NCBI GenBank assembly: GCA_949752745.1
Contig: OX457033.1
Coordinates: forward strand, 18,825,907 to 18,889,906
Length of the DNA stretch: 64,000 nucleotides
Direction of reading: 5' to 3'
From: Protula sp. h YS-2021
Taxonomy: Eukaryota; Annelida; Polychaeta; Sabellida; Serpulidae
Of the stretch, positions 36,301-48,700 are shown in pieces. The notes beneath the pieces were generated by a model. That model worked only from the letters and a program-made list of their open reading frames with translations. It made no database searches and was not told the DNA's origin. Position numbers and translations under genes: made by a program. Position 1 is the first letter of the stretch, and every line of letters starts with the position of its first letter.

Positions 36301-39300
36301 AACAAGCTGGTCCAGCTAACTCGTGCAGCCACATTTACACACATTTTGTTCGCCAAAAAAGATCTATTAATAATTGTCAATACTTCTGTGTGCTGACAGA
36401 AAAGGTTTTTTATGAATGAGTCTGCAGTTGGCTTGAGCATCTATTTATTATATACTCATCGGAAATGTTGGTATGAAAATATTTAACTACCAGTTAAACT
36501 GAATTTACCAGACCAAGTACGTTTTTACATACGTCACTCACGTTTTTACAGTTTTTTTTTTAAAGAATATCAAAACCGCACTTGAATGAATTTTAATTTA
36601 TTTCTCTCTGTGTGATTACTTCACTTATTTGACAATTCGCGTTTCTCCCCCCCCCATCCCCCTCCCCCCACCAACTGTAAGATAACAACCCCGGCAGACC
36701 AAATTACCCTACGTACGTACTAATTTACTGCCTCGCATCTACCCCAACCACGTGTCATGTTCTCAAGTCTTCCCCTATCTTCTCTAATTTGACACTCATC
36801 ACAGGCACATCTGCAGTGCTGTTTTTGAGAGGGGGGGATGCTGGGAGGAGGGGGGGTGGGGCGTTAGGTTCCGAATTGTTGAGCCTGTCAATCTCAAGGG
36901 GGGTTGCACTGATGTCACACTAGGAATCGCAGGAGTACCTCCGTATACCGCACGTCTTATCTGGATTCGGTGCTTGATAAAAGAATGTACACACGTTTGG
37001 CGGATACCAGAGAGTTAGTAAGCAGCGGCTCCATGTGTCCGTATGCGTATGCGTACTGCGTATTGCGTATGCGTATAAAAAATCGAATTACTATATTTTC
37101 ATAGAGTTCGGCTCCATGTATGCGTATACGTATTGCGCATGCGTATAAACTGTACGCATACGCATCCGATCGCTACGTGAGCGATTCAACTGGCAATACG
37201 GATCCAAAACGCATCATAAATCATCCTGGATAAGGAAGGAAATTCCATGTCATGACGTTTAAAATCGGGCTATCCCGAATGAAAAGCAAAACGTGTTTAC
37301 AAAAAGAAAATAAAAAGTTAGTCAAAATGCCGAAATCCATTAAAGTTTCTACGGAGGACTTAGAAAAGATGATTGAACTTGTGCGAAATTTACATTTCTT
37401 CATCATCTTCGTTTTCTTCTATTTCTAAAAGTTGCAGCTGTGCTTCCATGGTCTATACGTATATATTTACGCATAGGGAGGCATTTATACGGACATATGG
37501 AGCCACTCAATACGCATACGCAATACGTATACGCATACGCAATACGCATACGCATATACGGACACATGGAGCCATAGTTTTAGAATCAATTCCTCCTGAA
37601 GCATAGTGACTCCGATGGAACCCCGCCTCTCCCCCCCACCCCCCCCCCCCACCACCACCCGACAACACGAGAAGTAGCACGCAAACTGTGCCCAAACCAT
37701 GGATTGCCGATGGTCCTCAAACCACTGATTTTCCTTCTTTTTCTTTTCTTTTATTATTATTTTTTTTTTTTTTAATTTAAAATAAAAACTTTGTGCTCTC
37801 AACAAAGAGACGACTAATTTTTCAGCACAAGTTCTAACAGGGGTCAGAAGGAGGGCAGAGGGGGGGGGGGGGGGGGAGGGCGGGGTGGTGGTGGTGGTGG
37901 TTGGGGAACAAAATAAAAACAATCAAATGTATGTGAACAAAGGGGATATAGCACATACGTCAACAGTTATCAGCTACCCCGTATGACATACACAAGAGGA
38001 TTTATTTATCACATTACTTTTCAAAGAAAAAAAACACGAGATGTCGGATCTCAGTGTTACTGGCCCACTGACACAGTCCACGTTACAAAACGAAGGAGTT
38101 TTATATCGGTTTCTTGGCATGCTGCCAAGGACACTAAACACCACTATCATTCTATGTTCAAAGTTTTTTTATTTTATTTATTACTTTCACAGTGACATTT
38201 TTTCTTCTGCATGAAAACATTTCTCGTTATCGTGCTCGCTTATTTATTTATTTTGTTTTTGTTTTTTTTTTTTTTTGCGAAGAGTGTCTCGACTCTAGCG
38301 GCTCTTGTGTGCCATATAATCATAAACCAATCCAAACAGACTGTTCACGTAAGTAACGCCTTTTTTATAAAGCATGCGAGATTAACCCCTCTATCAAGGG
38401 GGAACTTGTGTTATCAATGACATGCGCCATTTAAAGATTCATCTTCTTTATGGCTATTTAGCCATTGTTTTCTTGTATCTGTTTTTTTCTCTTTCACAAA
38501 AAAGCGAGTCGTGTTTTAAGGAGGCAAAATATAAATAAAGTGTTTTTTGTTAACTGGAAATAAACACACGCGTTGTCAATAGAGGGGTTGTTGATGTACA
38601 AGTGCTGCACGTATGTGCGCTTCACAAGAGCGCGGTTCACGAAGTGTGCTTTACGAATGTGGGCGTTAATGAGTGTGAGCTTTACCAGTGTTCGCTTGAC
38701 GAGTGTGTACTTTACGATTGCGCGCTTTGCGAACGTGAGCTTTATTAGCGTGCGCCTTACAGTTCTTTACCAGTGTTTGCGTTACGAGTGTTCGCTTGAC
38801 GAGTGTGTGCTTTATGAGTGTTTGCTTTATGGGTGTATGCGTTACAAGTGTGAGCTTTACGAGTCTGAGACTCACCAGTGTTCGCTTGACGAGTGTGCGC
38901 TTTACGATTGCGCGCTTTACAGGTGTGAGCTTTACGAGTGAGTGCGTTATGAGTGTGTGCTTTACCAGTGTTTGCGTTACGAGTGTGAGCTTTACGCGTC
39001 TGTGCTTTACCAGTGTTCGCTTGGCGTTTGTGCGCTTTACGAACGAGTGCACACAATAACAGAATGGGCTTACGCAGTTACAGTGCCGCGTTTTACGTAG
39101 GTTTGCACCGATATACTGTGACACTTGCCGTGCAAGGTCCAATTTTTTTTCAGATATGTATCTTCACTGTCCCAAAAATCAAAACAAACAATTGTTATGA
39201 TTTGGAATGTTTCACACATGACATTTTCGACAGTAACTTTGTAAACACGGCTCACCTTTCTCACATCTCTCCCGCCCCCCCTCCCCTCCCCCTCCCCCAC

Positions 39301-42300
39301 CTTCCTCTTTCAAGCAGCATGTCGCCGCCATGTGAACGGCAGATCAAAATCAAATGGTTGTAGCGTGACTGAATATTCAAACATGTTCTGATTTCCGAAA
39401 ACAAAAACATATACAAGCACGTCATGGGCTTCGTTATCGGAGAGTCAGCTTGTGAAGTGATACGCACACCCTTTGTACGGGGAAAGTAGAAACGACTGAG
39501 AGATGAAGTGTGGTAAAAAAAAGCAGAGCAGTGACCTTATGTTCACAACGCAGGCACTGCCACCTTCGATAATGAGGGCAGCGGTTCGCAAGATTCGTTT
39601 TTTTTTTTTTTTTTGTTTTTTTTGTATGTTGTTGTTCTTTTTACCAACAGAAACAGACAGCAGAAAAAACTAGAGCAGTGTGCATAGCCCACATATTCCC
39701 CACAGGCCGACCATCAGTTAAAAATGGCCATCAATAGTCAAGGGCTGAAATTTTCTAAGTCCAGCTGGTCCATTTTCCTTGGACGAACCTGGCCCATTTA
39801 CAATACCGATCTGTGTTTGCTCCCATAGAAGCCACATACCAAGTTTCATTAAAATCCTTGCAGCAGTTTTTACGTTATCGTGTTAACAAGCTCTTGATGA
39901 CAGACCGACAAACCAACCGACACGCGGTCGATCGCATATATTCCCCCTGTGGGGAATAAATTACTCCAGGAGAAGTTCTTACAGCAAAAGAAGAATTCAC
40001 CAGGACATTGTACCCAGCTGATGTACCGAGATACGAAAATATTCTTTTGTGACGTTCTTCAAACAGTTTGAAATTGGGGCAATTTGGAAGTTTACCGGCA
40101 TCAAATGATTCCAAATTAACTCATGATGCGTTTGTATATTATCAAGAAAGAGAGACAATTGTTCAGGTAACAAGGTCGATATGACGTCATAGTATAGTGT
40201 CCAGGTTACTGGGTTGATACATCGCCATGGCATTTCTGAGTGAAGTTATACAATGGTATCCTACACAGCAAGCATCCTGCATGAAACTCATCTGCAGGGT
40301 TGTACCCCGGGCCCAGACTGAGCACTTGTTGAAACCCAGCGCTCATTTTCTTATTTAAAAACAAATGAATGGATTTAAAACGGACTGAGAATTTGGAAAC
40401 AAGAAGAACTCACAAATGAAATAAATGTGTGGGGGGAACCGAAGACTGACCATACACTGTAACGACATACTGTGATATTAACCAATGACGAAACTGGGCC
40501 AATGAAACACTGAAGCATACACGTGTAAGGAAGAATCAGAAATGTAAACAGTGCCAAAAACTGGAGCTCTGAACTGACATAAATAATGTTGATTCACGGG
40601 AAAAAAAGAAGCCATCGTTGAAAGCACAGCAGCCGACCGGAAGTGAAATTCCAAGATGGTGGCCATTATAACCTTGTAATTGGGTCAAAGTCCCAGGGTG
40701 TACCCACCCACTTGTTTTTAGTACTGTGGATCATTTATCGTAGGAAACGGATTATCAGGGAGGCAGTAACAGCCGGCGATGGACGGACGGACGGACAGAC
40801 ATGGAAAGATGGACAACGCCCAAACCTTAGTCCCCCTCCAGTTAGGGGCTAAAAAGTAAACAGAAGAAAGCGAAAGAAAAACAATGATAACGAAAACAAT
40901 ATCAACAATAAAACAACCGGAAGCGGAAATGACGAGCAGCCGAAAGGGACGTCACTTACCCTCTTCCCTTGCCTCGTTCTGTACTGAGTAACTTACGGGT
41001 TGGCACTGTTCTCAGCCACAAAACCATTGCGTGATACTTGTCAATCTGTTACACAGGGTTTGATGAACATCTGCTTCTTCTGTTCTCTCAGTCTCACGAA
41101 CGACAAGCACAAGTCACGAACATGACCCGGAGATGGTGGCTGTCTTAAGCCCCGAATCTCTACACACAACATGGCTTCCCTCGCGCTCATAAACGGATAT
41201 TTTGGAGAGTAATATCTCTCTCCGCTGTTGCCGTTTTCAGACACATTTTTGCTTCTGCATGTCCCAGTTTTCTCTCACAGGGTAATGGGTGAGGGGGGAG
41301 GGGGGAGGGGGGTGCGGAGTTTCTTTCACGCGGCTAGATTTGGCCTGTTTTTTGCGCGAGCAAGTGCCCTCAGGTTTCCCTGTAATGTCAAAGTGGGCGG
41401 ACCCCCCCTCTCCACCCCCCCCCCCCCCCCCCCCCCCCCCCGCGGCTCTCCCACATAACTAAGCCAGAGCTGGTCGCCTTTAACGCAGACAGGAGAATTC
41501 CTTGCATGTTTTTACTGGAATCTTATCTTAATTCTGTTATCCATTTACAATATTTCTGCTTGGAGATAACATCGTGACTTTTTCACCCTCCAAAAACACG
41601 TCCGCCTTTGGCCTGGAAGCACTTTTGCCTCTCATTTTTTTTTCACACACAACAACGCTTCGGTATCAAGTGAACGAGCACCAAATGCAGCTGTTGTTTG
41701 GCCTTGTTCAGCAAGCTTTACAGGCTTCTCTCAGAAAACGAGAACGCCCAGTCCCCACCCCCCCATCACTGTTTCTTAGTCCCCCATCACTGTTTCTTAT
41801 CAACGTGACCGCAGTACATCACTGCAGGGAACAATGCACCGTTTTTTGTCTTTTTTTTTTTTTGTTTTTTGGGTTTTTTTTTTTTTTTTGTTTTTTTTTT
41901 TTTTTTTGGTTAATTACTTTTATTTATTTATTATTTTTTGGCCGAATAAGGCATTCATTACTGGTAAATGCTTGGGGGTTTTACTTGCTAAATCTGAACT
42001 GAAACGCGGTGGGGCGGTGCAGGGTATTACATCTGAATGTTTTTTTTTTTTCGCTTTCTTATAGGAAAATGGCATTGGGAAGAAAACCAAGACCAGCCAC
42101 ATGCGCCTCAAATAATATGTATTATAAAAAACATTAGTGTTTTCATCTATATATATTGTACAGTATATATATTCTTTTTCTTATAATCAACTATTAGTTT
42201 ACACTGACAATCGATCAATGTATCTACTATCGAGTACTCAAATTTTTATAGGTTCTTTTTCGCCACCATCTGGCGAATAGGGTAGTCTCATGCTGCTAAA

Positions 42301-45300
42301 CTATTTCTCTAATTCATCTCAGAATGCTGATTAATTTTACTTGAGTATGTACTTGACCGATTTATGTAACGAACCGCCTTACGATTAACCGATTTTGTCA
42401 GAAAGTGGTCTAATTAATGGCTCAGAGTGGAGACTTTTAAACCAAATTTGATAAGTTCCGTATTTATCGATATTATGAAGGAATGTAGTACCCATTTGCC
42501 TCTGTACTGAAAGAATGTTATTTTTATTGTCAAAATTCTGCACTTTTTTTCAACCAACACGTAATAATTCAAAGTGGTCGACAGGTACGATTTTAACATC
42601 GATATACAAAGTGCTGAAATGAGGGTTCACGAAAACTTTATTATTTTTATTAAATTATTAACAATAATAATATATTGGTATTAATGCTGTTGTTATTATT
42701 TATTCATTTATTATTTTATTTACATATTTATTTATTTATTTATTCATTATCATTACATTAAGATGAAATCCTCATTATCGATGAATCATGTGTTTAAAAT
42801 CGCGTAAAAAAATGTGCGTGGACCTTTTGTGCCAGCACTGTAGCTTTTGTAGTATTTTTCTTTTCTTTCATTCCGTGACAGACATTCAGCACGATAATCT
42901 TTACTGATAAATAGTAGCACTAGCGCAGATAGCCAATACATCAATTTGGTTGACTGATATCTATTTAAATGTCGATTCCAATTAAGACTTTTTCATCGGA
43001 AAATGTCAAGTTTTTTTTTTAAACAGAATAAACATTCACGAATCGCGAGCGATTGCTTGTTAAAGTTGAGGGGTGAAGTGTGCATCTTTGTATGTGGACG
43101 AGGGAGCGGGAAGAGTGGGGGGGGGGGGGGGGCATTAATCACAAAGCCCTCTGGGGAGGAGGGATTTTTTCTTTCAGTTATAAAATATCGTGTGTGTTAG
43201 TATGATATTTACTGAAGAACAATTGTGCAATCAGCCAGCTTTGGGGCGCACACGCACGCCAGCTCTGTGTAAACAGAGGACTTGGCACAAGTTAATCAAA
43301 TCACCTCCCAACCCCTCCCCCCTCCCCCCAGCACAAAAAGGTTCATCAAACACTCGACGGTGTGATCAAGCTGGCACAACTGGCACTCCGTTTTCAAGTT
43401 TAAAATCGCCGGCGGGGGGGGGGGGGGGGAGTAGTTTGTGAATGGTATGTGTGTGTGTGTGTGCGGAGGGGGGGGAGAGGCACGAACTCCATTTTTCCCT
43501 TTTAACTTGCAGCATCAATGCCATGTAAATGCACCGCCGCCCCTCACCCCCAAAGAGAAAAAGAACAGAACCTTGGATCTTATCTCAAAGTATTTCGAAA
43601 GTGTGAACTTCATAAAAGTACACAACATACACAAACATTAATACGCGTTATGTTTGTGTTCTGCTATTAATAGCCATTAATTCTCATGGGTCGACGTAAA
43701 TTTTGGCAATCTCAATTTGTATGTGTACTATGCCTGACCGCGCAAACAAAGGGGTGAAACGTTCGAGCGCGCAAGAATACATAATTGGCAAATCTCATGA
43801 TGTTTTCTTTCACACGAAATTGGCGATAAAACTGAAGAGGTTAAGAGCTACAACGGTTTCTTTTATTATTATTTTTTTACGTAACTATATTAAATAGGAC
43901 ACGTTTTATGTATAGAGATAAGGTAAATAATGGAACAGGGGTAGCTTTGTTACAAGGTTCTATGCGTGCCAAGACCCCGGCCTCCAATAACAATACAGCT
44001 CCAAAGATATGTTTACAACAATTTTTGCCTACTTCAAAAACCACAAATATGCTGCTTTCCCTCAAGGAAGACATTTTATAGTCAAAAAGGGGGGGGGGGG
44101 TGGCTTAATCGTGAACTGATCCAAAGGAAATACTCTACCTCTGGTGAGTTTATTTTAGAACGAAAACGACGATCGACAAATGAAGTCGGTAGTGGGGGGG
44201 GGGGGGGGGGGGGGAGTCGGTGACGGAGTGAGCATGTTTGGGACCTGAAAGCACTCACAGTCAGTGTTTTCAATTCCCTTCCCCATCGCCACTGCAACGA
44301 AGACTTTCACATAATCTCTAAGCAAATCACATTATCGAGTTTTCTTTTTATATATTCTATCATTATTATTTGTTTTATTTCGTGTTTTCTAGCCTGCGAT
44401 TCGAAATTTTTAATGCCATATCGTCCAAACTCCCATCAACTCTTTCCCATCCATCTACATAATGGAGCGTCCCACAACAACACAATATATGCAATTATGT
44501 AGCCAAACGGAAAAGGCGGGTGAAGGGGGTACACGTCCACCACAAACAATGTATTCATACGCCTCTATCTAACCGAATGACACGGGCTAAAAAAAGTAGT
44601 TCGACTAAGCGCCACATTCCATTGAAGGTACCTTTACAAGCCCCGTGTATGCCCCTCGACCCCCCCCCCCCCCCACAATGATAAACAGAACAACCACTGC
44701 TTTTGCTGCGACCACTGACGAAATCCCATTAATCTTTTTAGGACCCCAACAATGTGTTTCCCCTGCCTGTTTTCAAGTGTTATAGACCACACATGTTATA
44801 TTTATACAAAATGAATCGTTTTGGCAGTAAGCAATTTATGCGGTACGACCGTACAAACGTCTTTGCTTTTGTACGATATAATAAGGCACCACACAGTTCT
44901 AGAGTCTCCCACGAATGTCCCTGTCGGTCGGCCACCGGACACGGAAAGACCCTCAAACTGGCTCAACCATTCACTCAGACACGCACTCCCCCGCTAAAGC
45001 TGGCTCAACCATTCACTCAGACATGCACTCCCCCCGCTAAAGCTGGCTCAGTCATTCACTCAGATATGCACTCCCCCTGCTGAAGCTGTCTCAACCATTC
45101 ACTCAGACATGCACTCCCCTGCTAAAGCTGGCTCAACCATTCACTCCGTCACACCCTCCCCCTGAAGCTGGCTCAACCATTCACTCCGTCATACCCTCCC
45201 CCGTGAAGCTGGCTCAACCATTCAATCAGACATGCACTCCCCCCGCTAAAGCTGGTCTCAACCATTCACTCCGTCATACCCTCCCCCTGAAGCTGCTCAA

Positions 45301-45751
45301 CATTCACTCAGACATGCAATCCCTCAATCCCAATGCCTACCATATCCATACGTGCCTAAAACATGGAGTATTCACAACGGGAACTACTTTCGATTTGACC
45401 TTACTCACTAAATATGGATGCTTCCGCGCAGCTGGTTCGTATTTATCTTCCACCGAACATCACTATGCGATTTGAGAACGAGAAATAGGTTCTTTTGCTT
45501 GAAGCGCTTTGCCCTTGATTTGATGTCCACCAACACGTCGGTGACTCGAGGAGAGCTTCCTTGTGGCAAATCTTCAGATTGTTCAACCTCTATCACATGA
45601 ACATCTCTGAAAAAAAAAAACATCTTTTTATTTGTGGTTTGTTAAAATAAAGGAATCTACTCAATCTCACAAGCCAAATATTAGCACAAAACCGTTTTTG
45701 GTGGAGAGACTCTGTATAGAAACGTATAGAGCTTTGCTCTGAAAGCGTATC

Positions 45752-45782
<31 letters not shown>

Positions 45783-48700
45783 TTGTTTCCATAACCCAAA
45801 TCACACTTTGGGTGTTTCGAATAAAATGCGCAAGAATTTTTAATTTCGACTGAGAGGGAACCGGGTAAAAAAGTGAAAGAAATGATGAAATATAGCAAAA
45901 ACAGCTCACACTAGGAACATGAAAGAAATTGAAATCTGAAACTATTTGTCAAAGCTTTTATAAATTTTTAAAATAGCATGCGGGTTGTTAAAAACTCGAG
46001 TGCTCTTTGGTGCAAGAGAAATTTGACATTTAGACGAAATCTCTCTATCATTTCTTTCATTTTTTACCCAGTTATGTTTATTCGAAACGCATAATTTTTG
46101 CGCATTTTTATTGGAAAAGCCCAAAGTGTGATTTGGCTTATTCTAAGCCACATTTGGTTCCCCCTTTTAAAAATCTTTTTATGTGTGTAGCATAGAAGTC
46201 TGGGAAATTCGAAATCCAATCTGCCGTTTCCGAAACCAGCGTAGTATCTGTTCAATGTGTAATTGACCAAATGCATATCACGGACGTTTGGTTAAATACT
46301 GACAGTTTCCTTTTTAACCACTGATTTGAGTTTTAGATTATCGCTGATCTTATATTAATACAACTACAGTTATAGCTCCCTCCCCCCTCCCCAGGCCCAC
46401 ATAATCCCTGCAAATTTAAACGATAGCGTACAGCTGTAGGTCATTGAATATTATAACCTGTTGTTGTAGTTCTCGTTCGTGAGAGCGGCGCAGCCCCGGG
46501 TGACCTGAGACTGCAGGTACATAGCCACGCCTTTGGGATGATATAAAGTACTGCTCACTTCACACTGCTCCGGACTGTCTGGATCTGAAATATAAACGCC
46601 AATCAAACTAAATATAGATACACCTACCGTGGATAAAATTAAAGAGGCAAACCACATTTTGATCGTAGAGAAGTTTGAAGCTATAAATATCAATATCATA
46701 TGATTGCTCTTATTTTCTGTCAGGTACGAGCCAATACCACGTTTGTAACAACCTAAAACGCAGGTCACCGACCCCACCAAGATCTCCGATTAGTGTTCAA
46801 ACAAGGCGCCAAGAAACGTTAAACCTAATTGGCAAAGGTTTGAAAAAAAGTTGCCTAAACTAAACACTTGGAAGACTGCATGTACTCTCAATGGTGTTGC
46901 TGCGTCGGATAAAGTCTTTTAGCCCTTTCTCTCACCCGCCCCGGGGGAGGATTGGGGGGGGGGGGGAGGGGGCTGGGTGTGATTTGGCAGTTCATCAGGC
47001 CGTCCACAGCCAAGGCCTTAGGCTAATGAGTATAACTCGTGATATTATGCAACACATTTCACACCAAATACGACATTAACTTTAACTGACCGACACGAAC
47101 GTGTTGCACTATATTTCAGAACTTCTACCTCCTATGCGATAGTGTCGGATATTTCAGACCTTTTTTTTTAAAGTTTTCTACAAACGCTGTGAACTGGGTC
47201 CGAAATGATGTCACTTTTTTTCAAAACCTCCACATCCTTCCGTGACTTTCTTTCTTCTTCTTTTTTTTTTTTTTTTTTTTTTGCTTTCGAAGGATTCACA
47301 TTTCCACTGGCCGCCTCATGTCGTGCTTTATCGTTATTGGTGTCTAATGACATTGCAAACGGTTTTTTTTTTCTGTAATCATTGTTCTTGGCCGTGTTGT
47401 ATTTGGCAGAAAAAAAGGAGAACTGAACAGTGCTGCATACTGGTTGATCACACCAGCCACCACTTCGCACAGGCACAGTCGTGACAGGCCTTTCAGATCT
47501 TCTTTGAAAAAAACGCATGCCTGACTTAAAGGTACAATCCCACACAGATTCCACTAAACATTTAAGAAGCTGTTTTTTCTTCTTCTTCTTCTGCTTCTTC
47601 TTGTGTGAATTGTTGCAGTTACGGCGTTGCACCGTTTTTCAGAGAAGCGACCGGATAGTTATTCGACTTGTAAGGAAAGCGGATCGGCTAAAAACAACTC
47701 TGTTTGTAATCCCAGCTCTTTGAAGGCTCCTCCAATGTTTCATATTTTGCAGACGAAGGAAATGTTTTCAAAGCCTAGTTCTGCTCTCCTAGCTTCTTGA
47801 TTCTTTTTTTTTTTTTTTTTTTGTTCTTCTAATCAAGTTGAAAGAATGAGTTGTGGAAATCACAAATCAACCAATCACGCCCAAAGAAACTCGCGTAACT
47901 GACAGAGGGATGAATCGTTCTGAACCAAGCTTTACTTTTTTCACCTTCACCATTTTTTTTCCTCTTCTCAAACACGTATCCACGTCTCTTTAACTAAACA
48001 GGCAAGTTTCAAATCAAAAAGGATTTTCTTCCCTTTCTAGAGAAATCCAAACTTTGGTCCATTTTAGCTGTATATCACGTACGTATCACTTTAAAACGAT
48101 GGGAGAGAGTGAGAGAGTGGCAGAAAGGAGAGACAGAGCGGGACGGTGAAGCAGAACCCCCTCCCCCCCTCCCCACTGTCCCACTATGAGTCTTGCCTCC
48201 TGCTACCTGGTGCAAGGAAGTCATTTTTCTGTCTAGGCACGCTCTACATGCGGTAGTCCAGGGATGGAGGCAGAGAGTTGTTTTATTAGCTGTGCCAAAC
48301 ACGTGCGTCACAGCGATATGTTAAAAGCACATAAATAAACCCCGCCCCCCCCCCCCCCACGGAATCAATTCAAATTCAATTTAATTCGGTATGGCTCGAA
48401 TTCTCTTGCATTTTACACCAGCTACAAATTGGCCCACTGGATGGCCAATCAAGATGCATCTTACAAGTAACAAATGGAGGACCACCATAACAAAAACGCA
48501 GCGTTTTGTTTTTTTCCCCCAAGATTTGCTGCTTTCAGACAACTGCTGGTAAATTCAATTGCTTTGGTTGATCGACTTTCTGCGAAGCAAACGAGGTAGA
48601 ACTGTGCTGGTAACCCAATTCCGTGTACGGGACGAATACTTCACTGAGAAACCCGAAGTGGCTTGAATTGCAACAATCGCGCGAGCCTCCTCCCACCCCC

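Larger units (their letters stand above)
36209..45408 (-). other. TGFBR3 large intron(s); unlocated short exon expected here
   Basis: The region holds a 547-bp inverted-repeat element, a 15-bp minisatellite, two dispersed elements around 39.7 and 40.7 kb, C and G homopolymers and a ~43-bp repeat at 45 kb. Near 40.96 kb two strong minus-strand donors (GTAAGT) occur 45 bp apart, but no bounded exon there restored the frame. The missing exon should have length 3n+1 and begin with C or T. Confidence 0.5.
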
